Below are positions 32,690-41,769 of a stretch of DNA of 64,000 bases, piece by piece (the stretch's first letter is position 1; every line of letters starts with the position of its first letter). Source of the stretch: a virus; the IMG/VR virus record IMGVR_UViG_3300037840_000216, positions 20,468 through 84,467 of that record; one strand, 5' to 3'. A program made the translations under genes and the position numbers. Below the pieces are notes generated by a model, which searched no databases, was not told where the DNA came from, and saw only the letters and a list, made by a program, of their open reading frames with translations.

Positions 32690-33535
32690 CTATAGCAACT
32701 TCGCCTGTTGACGTAGCTCTTGATGCCACTCGGGCTCTTGTTTGGGATTCGATCCAGTTTCGAGCCACTCGCGGTAGTCGTCCATGCGGTCCCGCTGATC
32801 AAGGCGCACACCAAAGTAGCTCTGACCATTGAACTCCTGCCAGTGAAACCCGCCCAGAGCCAGCACTCGCTGCGCGTGGGCATCTTCTGGCTCCGCCGTG
32901 ATGATCTTGACCCCGAGGGTACGCCACCAGGACGGCCTGCGGATCAGCGCTTGGTAGAAGCCTTGGCCTCGGTACTCGGGTTCCACTTCCAGCTTGTCAT
33001 AGTGGGCGCGTTCAGCATCAAGGTGCAGCCGGAGTCCAGCGACTCTCTTGCCTTGGTTCGTCCAGACGGTTTCAACCACGGTAGATCCCTCCGGGTGGAT
33101 GCGTTCTGCTACCGCCGCCTTCGTACCAGGAAAGGCGGTACTAAGATCCATGCGGTCGGCAAAAGCCGTTGCAGTGCCAGGTCCATGCAAAGCGTCGAGA
33201 TGCTCGCCGGTCCTCACATGAAAGTGGGCTTCGGGATCAACTTCTTCCTTGGCTTCTACCATGTTGAAGGCAAAGACTGTATTGCGGACCTCGTTGATGA
33301 TCGAGGCAAGCATCGATAGTGCTTCTTCTATTTCTTTAGTGCTTTTGGCTTTGCCCGCACTAGCCTGCGGAAACCATGGCACGCGCAGCCCGTTGGGTAC
33401 TTCGGTGACGGTGCCCTCCTTGTTCTGAAGGATGCGACCCGAGGACGCGGAGATAACAGCATCCCCTGGTTTCACCTGAGGGACTTTGACAAGGTTCCAA
33501 GGACCTTCGCCACCTGGTTCAGGGTTATTCGACAT
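32690..33535 (-). CDS. GNAT acetyltransferase-domain protein in the baseplate cluster
   Basis: 281 residues. The C-terminal 150 residues look like a GNAT fold: VAGLRLHLDAERAHYDKLEV strands, then acetyl-CoA-binding EPEYRGQGFYQALI (about 191-204, R-G-x-G type), and LALGGFHWQEFNG. The N-terminal 120 residues (PGDAVISASSGRILQNKEG, then a helical segment) are of unknown fold and may anchor it to the tail. Acetyltransferases are unusual among baseplate genes; it could modify a host or virion protein, or be a structural derivative that has lost activity. Confidence 0.65.
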   Translation of the reverse strand: MSNNPEPGGEGPWNLVKVPQVKPGDAVISASSGRILQNKEGTVTEVPNGLRVPWFPQASAGKAKSTKEIEEALSMLASIINEVRNTVFAFNMVEAKEEVDPEAHFHVRTGEHLDALHGPGTATAFADRMDLSTAFPGTKAAVAERIHPEGSTVVETVWTNQGKRVAGLRLHLDAERAHYDKLEVEPEYRGQGFYQALIRRPSWWRTLGVKIITAEPEDAHAQRVLALGGFHWQEFNGQSYFGVRLDQRDRMDDYREWLETGSNPKQEPEWHQELRQQAKLL

Positions 33536-33543
33536 TAGCTGAT

Positions 33544-33858
33544 TTATTCTTGTAGTTCATAGTACTTACCCTTGTGTTTCACTATAGCGCCTGCAAGGTA
33601 TTCACCATCGGGTTTCCAGTCTTCGATGGCAGGGTCCTTCTGCTCGTAGACACCAGTGAGGTACCACGAACCGTTTTCTTCGGTAACCATCCACCGCTCG
33701 CCCGGCACGGGCCAACGAAACGTGGGCGAGTAGTGGTAGGAGTTGATGGAGATAACCTCGCCGTTACGTGTTTCCGCTTCGATGGTGTTCGTGATCGGTT
33801 CGCAGGTAAGGATCTTGACACCCTGTTTCAACTGCATGTTCATGTGGTCAGTGAGCAT
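33544..33858 (-). CDS. Small OB-fold-like baseplate protein
   Basis: 104 residues starting at MLTDHMNMQLKQ; longer upstream in-frame sequence overlaps the hub gene and is not needed. Beta-rich, with FRWPVPGERWMVTEENGSWYLTGV, resembling the OB-fold of gpV/gp5-type spike assembly proteins. The end, EYLAGAIVKHKGKYYELQE, resembles a small chitin-binding-like module. It follows the hub gene as expected for a spike component. Confidence 0.55.
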   Translation of the reverse strand: MLTDHMNMQLKQGVKILTCEPITNTIEAETRNGEVISINSYHYSPTFRWPVPGERWMVTEENGSWYLTGVYEQKDPAIEDWKPDGEYLAGAIVKHKGKYYELQE

Positions 33859-33880
33859 TAGTGGGCCTGTCCGGTCGGCG

Positions 33881-36730
33881 TTAGGTGGACTTTGGTGGGT
33901 GGGCCGGTCGCGGTTTCGGAGCAGCAACGTTCTTGGCTCCTTCTTCTCGGACGGGCTCGATAAGAGCGTCCACCATGTTCGGCGGAAGCTGATCGTAGCC
34001 ACTGACGACGGGAGCTTTGCTGTTCGGATGCAGCACCGATGGCGCGATGAGCTTGGCCACCGTTGTGTAGCCGTTCGTGGTGTCCCAGTTGTGAACCACT
34101 TCTTCGATGAACATCTGGAGCCCGTGCTCAGGGAAGCCGACCTTGCCGCCAGGGAACAACTCGGGCATAAAGGTGAAGGTGAACGGAGTTTCGAACTGGC
34201 GGGACCAGCCGAGGAGGAACTGTTGGTAGGCGAGCAGGCACTCGTAGATTGTGCTGGTGACCAGAGGGTATTCTTCGCGTAGCACGCGAGGTCCGTAGCG
34301 CTTGAGGAATTCGACTGCCTCCTTGCTGTTCATGAGCGCAGAGACGCCGGGGCGCTTCAGGTTAATGCCTTCCTGTTCGAGGTTGAAGAGAATCCCTTCG
34401 GAGTCCATGGCTTCGAAGATCGTCATGACCCCGGCCTTTTGCTCGATCACCAACGGGTTGCTCTGCGGACTCGCCGGGTAGATCGGGTTGCCGAGGGAGA
34501 AGACGTGCGTGACGAGGTTTTCGTCGTTGAGATCGATGCCGCCATCGAGAACCTCGATGTCGTAGATCAGCCAGTAGGCGTCGTGGTGTCCGAATTCGCC
34601 GAAGTAGTCCGGGTAGAAGGCAAAGAAGTCACCGTTCGGTAGGGACTGGAAACTGCGCAGCGATGCCTGACAGACTTGCTGTACGAAGTTCATGAGTGGC
34701 TTCGCATTCATGAGCGCCTTCTGCCCGCCAAAGAGGAACGCCTCGGCTCGTTCCTCGGCGCTCGGGAGACTGATGTTGGAAGCAAATGCCGCCGCCGTGG
34801 CCTGGCTCAGGATCGATCCTTCAGGCGAGCCCTTGCCCACGTTGCCCGGTCCTCCGGTTTCTCCTTCGGTACCTGCGAGCGCCGGAGCAGGTTCACCCGT
34901 GTAGGGTTCTTCGAGTTCGGCAGTCTTTAGGTGCAGTGATTCGTACTGGCCTTCTGCTGACGGCCACTTCGTCGGGTCTTCGCTGCCCCATCCTGCGCCG
35001 CCCTTCGGATTATTGTTCCAGCCCGTGCTGAAGTAGCGCCCGTTGATCGTCATCCACTCGTGCGATGAGTTCCAGTAGACCGAGACGCCGTTGCCTTTGG
35101 CAGGCGCAGGACCCGGTTCACCGATGCGCCCGTAGACGTGGCCCATTTCGCCGGAGGTCCCGAAAGACGAGCCGGTCGGTACGAAGCCTCCTGCTGCAAG
35201 GACGGCCATGACGGAGCCGGAGCAGTCGAAACCGTTGACCAGCGCACCGCCTGACTCGGTTTCTGTGCCCATACTCGGGGTACCGACGTGGGGGTGCCCG
35301 CCACCGAACGAGTAGGGGTAGTTCTTATTGCTGATTTCAGAAGCGCGGGTGATCATCGCTTCAAGGCGGGAGGTCTGTCCGCTACCGGACTTGCCTTTAC
35401 CTTCGGTCGAGTTGCGCTGTGTTTCTTCTGGTTCTTCTGGGCCGCCCTTGAGCGGAGCACCACCTTCCTTCGGCGGATACTGCGTCACGAGGCGCTTGGC
35501 CTTGGCGAGGTTGGTGGTCCAGTTCGCCTTGTAGGCTTCCTTACCAGGCTGCTGCGTCGTGGTCGCCCATTCTTCCCAGTTACCTTCAGTCTTCAGGTTC
35601 GGTTTTTCGACAGCGCGCATGACCGCTGCCTTGCAGAACGCTTCCGTCGCCTTGCCCGTGTCGCGAGCGTCTTCTGGGTAGTTCACTTTGATGCCGGGGT
35701 ACGGTTCGTCCGACGTGAACTGGAACCAGCCCGTGGCGTTAGCACTGTTGGTTCCTTCGATCTCACTCTGGTTGAAACCCTCCTCGCACAGAGCCGTGCA
35801 GATGACGAACTCGGGCGGTAGGTTCTGCCGGGTCGCACAGCGCGTCATCGTTTCCACGATTTCCTTGACGTTGCTCAGGTTGCCAGTCGGTTCGCCTTTG
35901 CCTTCACCACCGCCTGGTCCTCCGCCCTGGCCGTGCGAGCTAGTGCCAATGGCTGCGGCCCAGAACTTATTGATGCCTTCCTGTGCCGCTTTGTCGTTCT
36001 GTTCGAAATCATTCCACAGCTTGTTGATCAGCTTGGGCACCGATGCTGGGACGTTCTCGATCCAAATCTTCTCGTCCTGCCAGTCGCCGACGAAGAAGAG
36101 GATGGCCCAGAGTAGGTTGGCAAACGACCCGTCGTTGGACGAGTACTTGCCATCTTTTTCGAGTCCAAAGGGAACGCCGTTAGAGCTTTTCTGGAAACCT
36201 TCCTGTCCGGCCTTCGCCTTCCATTCGACCTCTTCCACGCCTTCTTCTTGGGCCGCCTGTCCACCGATGCCAGCCGTCTCTCCTAGCGGGCCGATACCAG
36301 CTTCGCCGGTCCCCGTGGGGATACCCTGAATCCACCCGAAGTGCTTGAGTAGCGCGAGCGTGTACGGCTGTGCAAGCTGGTACCAGGTGTAGAGCAGTTT
36401 CTTGAGCGTGCAGGACGCTTCAAGCGTGATCGGGCCAGGGCGGAACTGGTAGTACGGTGTCTTGTCGAGGAAGCCCGTGAAGACCTGGACCGGGTGGCCA
36501 GGGGTGCGCTCCAGGAAGATGGTAATCGGGTCCATCGGATGAAAGGCGGCTTCGCCCGGTCGCGTGAAGATGCGGTCGGGGTTGCGCAGCGTAAGTTTTG
36601 CCGTGGACACCTGGTTGAGCAAACGCTTGACTTCTCCGGCCACTACGTATTCGGAGATGTCCATGATTTCTTCGCGCGTGTTCTTGATGTACACGTATGC
36701 CTTCGGGCTATATACGAGGCGCTCTGCCAT
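33881..36730 (-). CDS. Baseplate hub protein with two peptidoglycan-hydrolase domains
   Basis: 949 residues. The N-terminus (AYVYIKNTREEIMDISEYVVAGEV, TLRNPDRIFTR) and a C-terminal part resemble gpD/gp44-type hub folds. Two inserted enzymatic modules: a lytic-transglycosylase-like segment near residues 290-400 with catalytic-type Glu in ALCEEGFNQ and ATGWFQFTSD, and an NlpC/P60-like segment near 475-600 with Cys in NGFDCSGSV and His in SSHEWMTI. Gly/Pro-rich linkers separate them. Such tail lysins open the cell wall during DNA injection. Two different cleavage activities in one hub suggest a thick actinobacterial-type wall. Confidence 0.75.
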   Translation of the reverse strand: MAERLVYSPKAYVYIKNTREEIMDISEYVVAGEVKRLLNQVSTAKLTLRNPDRIFTRPGEAAFHPMDPITIFLERTPGHPVQVFTGFLDKTPYYQFRPGPITLEASCTLKKLLYTWYQLAQPYTLALLKHFGWIQGIPTGTGEAGIGPLGETAGIGGQAAQEEGVEEVEWKAKAGQEGFQKSSNGVPFGLEKDGKYSSNDGSFANLLWAILFFVGDWQDEKIWIENVPASVPKLINKLWNDFEQNDKAAQEGINKFWAAAIGTSSHGQGGGPGGGEGKGEPTGNLSNVKEIVETMTRCATRQNLPPEFVICTALCEEGFNQSEIEGTNSANATGWFQFTSDEPYPGIKVNYPEDARDTGKATEAFCKAAVMRAVEKPNLKTEGNWEEWATTTQQPGKEAYKANWTTNLAKAKRLVTQYPPKEGGAPLKGGPEEPEETQRNSTEGKGKSGSGQTSRLEAMITRASEISNKNYPYSFGGGHPHVGTPSMGTETESGGALVNGFDCSGSVMAVLAAGGFVPTGSSFGTSGEMGHVYGRIGEPGPAPAKGNGVSVYWNSSHEWMTINGRYFSTGWNNNPKGGAGWGSEDPTKWPSAEGQYESLHLKTAELEEPYTGEPAPALAGTEGETGGPGNVGKGSPEGSILSQATAAAFASNISLPSAEERAEAFLFGGQKALMNAKPLMNFVQQVCQASLRSFQSLPNGDFFAFYPDYFGEFGHHDAYWLIYDIEVLDGGIDLNDENLVTHVFSLGNPIYPASPQSNPLVIEQKAGVMTIFEAMDSEGILFNLEQEGINLKRPGVSALMNSKEAVEFLKRYGPRVLREEYPLVTSTIYECLLAYQQFLLGWSRQFETPFTFTFMPELFPGGKVGFPEHGLQMFIEEVVHNWDTTNGYTTVAKLIAPSVLHPNSKAPVVSGYDQLPPNMVDALIEPVREEGAKNVAAPKPRPAHPPKST

Positions 36731-37503
36731 TAGCCAAACGGACCTCCTCCGGGGAGTGGCGGGATGAGTTCGTTGGGTTCTTCAGGTTCGCTCGGCTGTG
36801 CCGGAGGTGTGCTGGTTGGCTTAGAGTTCTTGGCCGTTTCTTCTTGGAAGACCGGCACGAACGGAGTCGTGAGTCCCTGAAGGATGCTGATCCAGCTTGC
36901 CTGCTCGTTTTCGTAGACGCTCGCTTCGACATCTTCGTAGAGGCCCTCGAAGGAGCGCGCGACCGTGAACGGAAATTCGAAGATCGGTGCGTATTCTCCT
37001 GCCTTGTACCGGCGCTGGATGCGCGGCGCGAATCCCTGCACACAGGTTCGTTTGTGCGGACCTCTCATGATCGGATTGTTGAGTTTAAAGCCTCCACCCT
37101 TGACCTCTAGCTGCGTCGTGTTGTTCGCTGCGTTCTTGACGGCTCGCACTTGTGCCTGGTGAATGAACTCAACAAGCACTCCGTAGTCCCCCTGGTCAAG
37201 GCATTGAGCTTTGATTTTGAGCGACGGCAAGATGATGTTGTTGGCGTAGAAGTCGCGCGTTAGACGGCCCTGCGATGTGTTACCGCTAAGTCCGAGATCG
37301 AGGGTCATCTCCGATACGAAGAATTCGACCTTGTGCTCGCCATCGCAGAGGATCGCGTTGGCGCGTTCGAACGCGGCTTTGCGTCGAGCTTCGCTAATGC
37401 GCGTAGCCCGAATGTCGTACGCTTGCTGCGTCTCGGGAACGACCCCGGCTTCCGACGTAGGCACGTAAACTGGAAGCGCAGCGCTGTTGTATTCAGATGG
37501 CAT
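36730..37503 (-). CDS. Tail/baseplate protein, 257 aa
   Basis: No family recognised. The N-terminal two thirds are beta-rich (VEFFVSEMTLDLGLSGNTSQ, IILPSLKIKAQCLDQGDYG), followed by helices and a Pro-rich C-terminal tail. Its position between the hub and the gene after the tape measure, with single-base overlaps (TAATG) on both sides, places it among baseplate-hub or tail-tube-initiator components. Confidence 0.6.
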   Translation of the reverse strand: MPSEYNSAALPVYVPTSEAGVVPETQQAYDIRATRISEARRKAAFERANAILCDGEHKVEFFVSEMTLDLGLSGNTSQGRLTRDFYANNIILPSLKIKAQCLDQGDYGVLVEFIHQAQVRAVKNAANNTTQLEVKGGGFKLNNPIMRGPHKRTCVQGFAPRIQRRYKAGEYAPIFEFPFTVARSFEGLYEDVEASVYENEQASWISILQGLTTPFVPVFQEETAKNSKPTSTPPAQPSEPEEPNELIPPLPGGGPFG

Positions 37504-38288
37504 TACGCCTTCTTCGTTTCGTTGGTCTTGACCGTGGAGCCCGGTAGCGTTTCTTCACTCTCTTTGCCGCCACCTTCGTTGCCGAAGTTCGGCTTGGCTC
37601 CTATGGCTGTCTCGGTTTCGAAGAAGCTGTCGTTGAGGTACGACGGCAACAGTGAGTTGTAGTAGTCGCCGATCTTGGTGACACCTTCCGCTGCTTGCTT
37701 GGCTGTCGCCGCCACGAATTCGTCGCCAAGGAACGTGCCGGGGGCGATGAACGGGTTCTGTCCGGGGTCGCCGGACTCCGGGGAGATGAGCCCTTTGAGA
37801 CTGAACTGTTCTTTGTTGACCAGTTCTTGTGTGATGAGATCCTTCAGCTTGGACACGTCCGGCGTTTTGTCAACGACGTGCGCCTTTAGGCTCCATTTTG
37901 GAGCAACCAACTCGGTAGCGTATGTGAAGCCAGGCGCTTCCTTTGGCTGGATTTCGAAGACCCATCCTCGGTGACCGTATTCCATGATCATCGGGATCTG
38001 TGTGTATTTGTCCTGGTCGGCTGCCTCGCTGCCCTGTGTGGCTACGGTGAAGTACTTCATGAAGAACGAGTAGATCGCCTCCGTCTCTTCGTACGTGTGC
38101 GCGGTGCCTTCGACTTCAAGGTCATCGATGTAGACGCTGAGGATCTGCACGACTTCGCCGCCGTAGGTCGGGAACGACGCGGTGTTGAGCGCGTACGCCC
38201 AGGCGATTTCATCGATGCCCGTCGTGACGATCAACGGCACACCGTTGTTCACTAGCTCGTGGTGGAAGAGAAGCTGTGTTGCAGACAT
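37503..38288 (-). CDS. Tail protein downstream of tape measure, 261 aa
   Basis: Not assigned. Contains YGGEVVQILSVYIDDLEVEGTA and GHRGWVFEIQPKEAPGF; many tail-assembly proteins encoded right after the tape measure have comparable size and a beta-sandwich or LysM-like domain used at the hub-tube joint. The C-terminal 40 residues are charged and disordered. Overlaps the next gene as TAATG. Confidence 0.6.
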   Translation of the reverse strand: MSATQLLFHHELVNNGVPLIVTTGIDEIAWAYALNTASFPTYGGEVVQILSVYIDDLEVEGTAHTYEETEAIYSFFMKYFTVATQGSEAADQDKYTQIPMIMEYGHRGWVFEIQPKEAPGFTYATELVAPKWSLKAHVVDKTPDVSKLKDLITQELVNKEQFSLKGLISPESGDPGQNPFIAPGTFLGDEFVAATAKQAAEGVTKIGDYYNSLLPSYLNDSFFETETAIGAKPNFGNEGGGKESEETLPGSTVKTNETKKA

Positions 38289-38290
38289 CT

Positions 38291-40537
38291 CTAACCTTTA
38301 GAAGGAGGGAAATAGGCTTCATTTCTGTGAGCCTGTTCAAATAGCTTCTTATTTGCTTGGACTTCTCCTGGCAGACCCGTACTTGGTTGCGCCGCCTGGC
38401 TGGCCGTAGACTTGCCTCCCGCATTGGCTTCTTCCTTAGGAGACTTTGCATTCGGGAATTGAAGTTTGAACCACTTTTCGGCATTAGGACTTAGCACGAT
38501 TTCAGCCTTTGCTTCTTCTGACCTTTCCGGTTTCACTTCGGCGATCTTGGAGAGAGCTGCGGTGATGTTCTTGACCTGCTTTTCAGGCGATTCCATCATC
38601 CACTGCTTGAGTTCTCCGTGCTTCTCTAGGCCAGCTTCTTTGGCTCGTTCATAGAGGCCGCCCTTACCCGCTAGTGCTTCAACAACATGATCTTCCTGGT
38701 TGACGTTGAGAGTTCCTTCACCCGCCGCCCCGCGCTTTGCCTTTATCAAGGCTGTTTCTTTGCGGCCAAGGTCTTCCATCTGACCTTCGTTTAGCTTTCC
38801 ATATTCACCTTCGCCTTGTTTTTCACCTTCCTTTTTGAGTTTTTGTAGATGCGCAATTTCTGGCTCAAGCTTGAAAACCGCATGGGTATTTTTTCCATAT
38901 GCCTCATTTTCATGACGCTTCTGTGAAATAAATGCGCTCAGTTGATTGGCTTTGTGCTGTGCGCTCGCGGCGGCTTCCATGTGCGGCCCGATCTGGAGCA
39001 TGCGCTTCATGTATTCCGTCGTCAGGTTCGGTTCAAGCTGGTGCATCATCGCGAGCTTGGCCGCTTCGGCGGAGATCGTTTCCGTTTCACCGTATTTGTT
39101 TGTCGTCGTGACTGCTTTGCCTGGGCCTGCGATTTCCGCAAGCTGCCTGACGGCGGCGTAGGCGTTAGTCGATGACTGATTACCGGTCATAGATGTGATC
39201 TGCCACGGCAGCACGCCTTTCTGTGCGGCCTGTACTTTGCCGAACGTACCTTCGTTCGCAGCCTGGGTGAGAAGCGGGTTGATGCCCGTGTTCTTCCAGA
39301 TTTCGTTGTAGGCATGCGCGCCGTGGATCATGGTCGAGCCGCCCTCAACGGTCTTGGCCGCGAAGTCTTCCATGCCCTGCGTCACTTCTTCGAGCGTTTT
39401 GTGCAAGACCTTCACCGCTTCAGGAAGCTGTTCGAGCGTCTTCGTGAGTTCTTGCGGTGTCGCCTGACCTAGCTTGAGCGCGTTTGTCCACGAGCCAAGT
39501 TGCTCAATGGAAGTTGGGCTGTTAAAGCCCATCTTGACGAGCGGTTCGAGTGTCTGCGCGAGTGTCTCTTGCTGGCCACCAACGGTGAAGCCAAGCGCGC
39601 CCCCGCTGCGCTGGTTGGTCCAGCCCTGTGAGGCCAACGCCTGGCGTAGGTTGCTGGCTTCTCCGAGCCCGATGCCCGTGCCACCAAACGCCGCTTCGGC
39701 GGCATTCACGACGGTGCCAAGACCTTGTTTGGCGGCAGGGCTTGTGAATGCAGCGATCGGGTTCGGAATGCCAAGGATGTGGCTCGCGCCAAAGACACCT
39801 TCGCCCTGTGGCGTGTAACCCAAAGAGGCTCCCATGTGGGACGCGCCAAAGCCGATGTCGAGCATGGGCTGGAATATCTTTTTGTGAAGCAGGCTGGCTT
39901 CGGCGATCCTAGATGCTCCGCCTTCAAATCTCTGAGCTAGGTTGCTCGCCGCGAGCGGTCCCTGCTGCTGCTGCCATTCCTCGGGGCTCAGTGGTTCTTC
40001 TTCGTTCGAGAGCGCTTCAGAGGCGTAGCTACCGTACTGTTTCGTTGCCCTTCGTCCTGCTGCCCGTGCGGCCTCACGAAGGAGCGTGTCAACCTGCCAC
40101 TCACCGAATTGGGGGATCTTGAAGCCTTCCTTGGCAATTGTGGACGCTTCTTGGTTTGTCCGTCCGGCAATCGGGCTCCCTGCGTCGGGCGCTAGGCCTT
40201 CGTATCCCGGACGTGCTGCTCCCTGCTGACCCAAGAATCGTTTCCACGCTGAGTCGGCCTTTTCCGGCGTCGAGCTATCCGGGCTCAACTGGCCTGGCTC
40301 GGCAGTCCCGATGGTCGCTCCCGGTCCCGCCTGCGAGATGAACTTTCTAAGGAGGTCAGAGGGGTCGCGTTCTTCAAGGCCAAGATCGCTAGCTCGTTTC
40401 TTCTGGATGAGCGCAAGCTCCATCGTGGGAGCAGTAAGTGCCTGGATATGTTCGTCCAGTTGGAGCATCACAACCCGCAACTGATCATTTGCGCGTCGTT
40501 GTGACTGTGCGGGGTCGAGATCGTCGTTGGTTGCCAT
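38291..40537 (-). CDS. Tape measure protein
   Basis: 748 residues from the ATG (the in-frame TTG two codons upstream is less likely). Ala/Gln/Glu/Lys-rich and mostly helical, with a Gly/Ala-rich hydrophobic middle (GASLGYTPQGEGVFGASHIL, TVVNAAEAAFGGTGIGLG) and a coiled C-terminal third. It lies directly after the frameshifted chaperone pair, the standard place for the tape measure. At about 0.15 nm per residue the tail would be roughly 110 nm; this length is an inference from the family rule. Confidence 0.75.
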   Translation of the reverse strand: MATNDDLDPAQSQRRANDQLRVVMLQLDEHIQALTAPTMELALIQKKRASDLGLEERDPSDLLRKFISQAGPGATIGTAEPGQLSPDSSTPEKADSAWKRFLGQQGAARPGYEGLAPDAGSPIAGRTNQEASTIAKEGFKIPQFGEWQVDTLLREAARAAGRRATKQYGSYASEALSNEEEPLSPEEWQQQQGPLAASNLAQRFEGGASRIAEASLLHKKIFQPMLDIGFGASHMGASLGYTPQGEGVFGASHILGIPNPIAAFTSPAAKQGLGTVVNAAEAAFGGTGIGLGEASNLRQALASQGWTNQRSGGALGFTVGGQQETLAQTLEPLVKMGFNSPTSIEQLGSWTNALKLGQATPQELTKTLEQLPEAVKVLHKTLEEVTQGMEDFAAKTVEGGSTMIHGAHAYNEIWKNTGINPLLTQAANEGTFGKVQAAQKGVLPWQITSMTGNQSSTNAYAAVRQLAEIAGPGKAVTTTNKYGETETISAEAAKLAMMHQLEPNLTTEYMKRMLQIGPHMEAAASAQHKANQLSAFISQKRHENEAYGKNTHAVFKLEPEIAHLQKLKKEGEKQGEGEYGKLNEGQMEDLGRKETALIKAKRGAAGEGTLNVNQEDHVVEALAGKGGLYERAKEAGLEKHGELKQWMMESPEKQVKNITAALSKIAEVKPERSEEAKAEIVLSPNAEKWFKLQFPNAKSPKEEANAGGKSTASQAAQPSTGLPGEVQANKKLFEQAHRNEAYFPPSKG

Positions 40538-40569
40538 CGACAATTACGCTGCGTTCGACGCTATTTCGC

Positions 40570-40598
40570 TTGACTGGAGGCGGTTGATGCCGTATACT
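40570..40598 (+). promoter_or_regulatory. Sigma-70-like promoter, leaderless type
   Basis: TTGACT, exact 17-nt spacer, TATACT, ending 6 nt before the ATG at 40605. It overlaps the region upstream of the leftward tape-measure gene and drives a rightward gene. Confidence 0.7.
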
Positions 40599-40604
40599 AC
40601 AGGT

Positions 40605-40844
40605 ATGGGACAAGTCGCCATCGTCATCTTCTTCCTCGGATGCATCGCTTGTGTCGCGTGCGCGGGATGGCTAACCTGGATGTTCGTGTCGCAGACCATC
40701 GCCGAACTAAAAGACCCCGGCTGCTTCTCGTTGTTCCCGGTCGGTACCTCGCAGCACTCACGACCGATTCACCCGATTGGTCAGACGTACCAAGAACGCC
40801 AGGAATGGGACGGCCCTCGGGCCGAAGGCAAGAACTGGCTCTAG
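40605..40844 (+). CDS. Single-pass membrane protein in the late region
   Basis: 79 residues. One strong transmembrane segment near residues 4-27 (VAIVIFFLGCIACVACAGWLTWMFV), then a cytoplasmic or periplasmic tail ending EGKNWL. Transcribed rightward against the surrounding late operon from a perfectly spaced promoter, apparently as a leaderless mRNA. It could be a superinfection-exclusion or lysis-related membrane protein; nothing specific is recognised. Confidence 0.7.
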   Translation: MGQVAIVIFFLGCIACVACAGWLTWMFVSQTIAELKDPGCFSLFPVGTSQHSRPIHPIGQTYQERQEWDGPRAEGKNWL

Positions 40845-40937
40845 CCGACTCACGCAGAGCGTATGGATACAATTTGATCGACTCGGAGGAGAGGGAGCAC
40901 AAGGTTCATCGCACGTATCAACAGAGCAGGGCACCCT

Positions 40938-41728
40938 TTATCCCTTGGGAGCATACTGATTTGTCCAACCGTCCTCCTCCCATTCGCGGATCATCTCCTC
41001 GAACTCCTCCTCCGTCGTCGGCATCTTGATGACGACGCCAGGGCTCTCTTCGACCATCTGGTCCTCTCCGTAGACCTTCTTCCACATCTCGGGGTTGGTG
41101 ATGAACATCGACCGTTCGAGATCGACCTGATCGTTGTCTTCCGCGATTCGGTTTTCCTCCTTGTGCAGGCACAGGAGAAGCTCGGCTTGAAAGTCGCTTA
41201 GGGCTGGATAACCGAATCGGTCGGCGCGCCCAAAGTATCCGGCTCTGTCAAGGAATCGGGCGAGGGCTGCGAAGGGACCCGGTTCCTCTCTGAGAAATCC
41301 TGCAATTCTCGAATCCCATCGAGGGCCTCCCTCTCTAGCTCCAAGTACCGCGCGTAGAGGAACGCGAGCGTGGGCTGGTACCACTGCTTGGTGACCCAGT
41401 TGAGCCGGGTGCGGGCGAAGTCGTTCAAATCAGGTCCGACCGGGGGACAGAAGTCGTCCACGGTATCCACGGACTGGAGCGCGAGGGCGACCTGAGCGTT
41501 GGCCCAGACCTCTCCCTCGGAGATGGACCCGCGCCAGGGCTGGACCACCATCGAGACAGCCGCCTTCTCGGACGGATAGAGGGTGCGCATGCGGAACGTG
41601 TGACCGCAAAACTCGACCTCCTTTTCCAGGTGGCCGATATATGTGAGCCCGCGCACGGCGAACCGGACTTGCTCTGTGAACAGGGCGAACGGATCGGTCT
41701 GCTTGGGTGCTGCCTCCTGCTCTGCCAT
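40938..41728 (-). CDS. Tail assembly chaperone GT fusion (via -1 frameshift)
   Basis: The product is read in the G frame from 41728 to the heptamer TTTGGGC at 41228-41234, then shifts -1 and continues to 40938, giving about 263 residues. The T part (from RADRFGYPALSDFQAELLLC) is helical and acidic at its end (EEEFEEMIREWEEDGWTN). In lambda and most long-tailed phages, G and GT chaperones coat the tape measure during assembly. The heptamer fits the canonical X XXY YYZ pattern in the zero frame (ACT TTG GGC) and sits 10 codons before the G stop. A separate start for the T frame is not needed. Confidence 0.8.
41198..41728 (-). CDS. Tail assembly chaperone G
   Basis: 176 residues, the unshifted product. 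Helical, with the first 60 residues beta-containing (CGHTFRMRTLYPSEKAAVSMV), a pattern like G-type chaperones that bind the tape measure. A near-perfect AGGAGGT ribosome-binding site lies 4 nt before the ATG. Located immediately upstream (in transcription order) of the tape measure and after the tube gene. Confidence 0.75.
   Translation of the reverse strand: MAEQEAAPKQTDPFALFTEQVRFAVRGLTYIGHLEKEVEFCGHTFRMRTLYPSEKAAVSMVVQPWRGSISEGEVWANAQVALALQSVDTVDDFCPPVGPDLNDFARTRLNWVTKQWYQPTLAFLYARYLELEREALDGIRELQDFSERNRVPSQPSPDSLTEPDTLGAPTDSVIQP
41228..41234 (-). promoter_or_regulatory. Programmed -1 frameshift slippery heptamer TTTGGGC
   Basis: In the G frame it reads T TTG GGC, so both tRNAs can re-pair after a one-base backward slip. 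Downstream, GGGC...GCCC and ACCGA/TCGGT can form stems that might stimulate the shift. Confidence 0.75.
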
Positions 41729-41769
41729 GATACCTCCTATGCCCGGTCAAGGGCCTTGACTGACTTGGG

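Noticed and set aside
40938-41384. Independent T-chaperone gene starting near 41384
   Set aside because: The first 25 residues of that frame are antisense-like filler within G; the slippery heptamer explains expression better.
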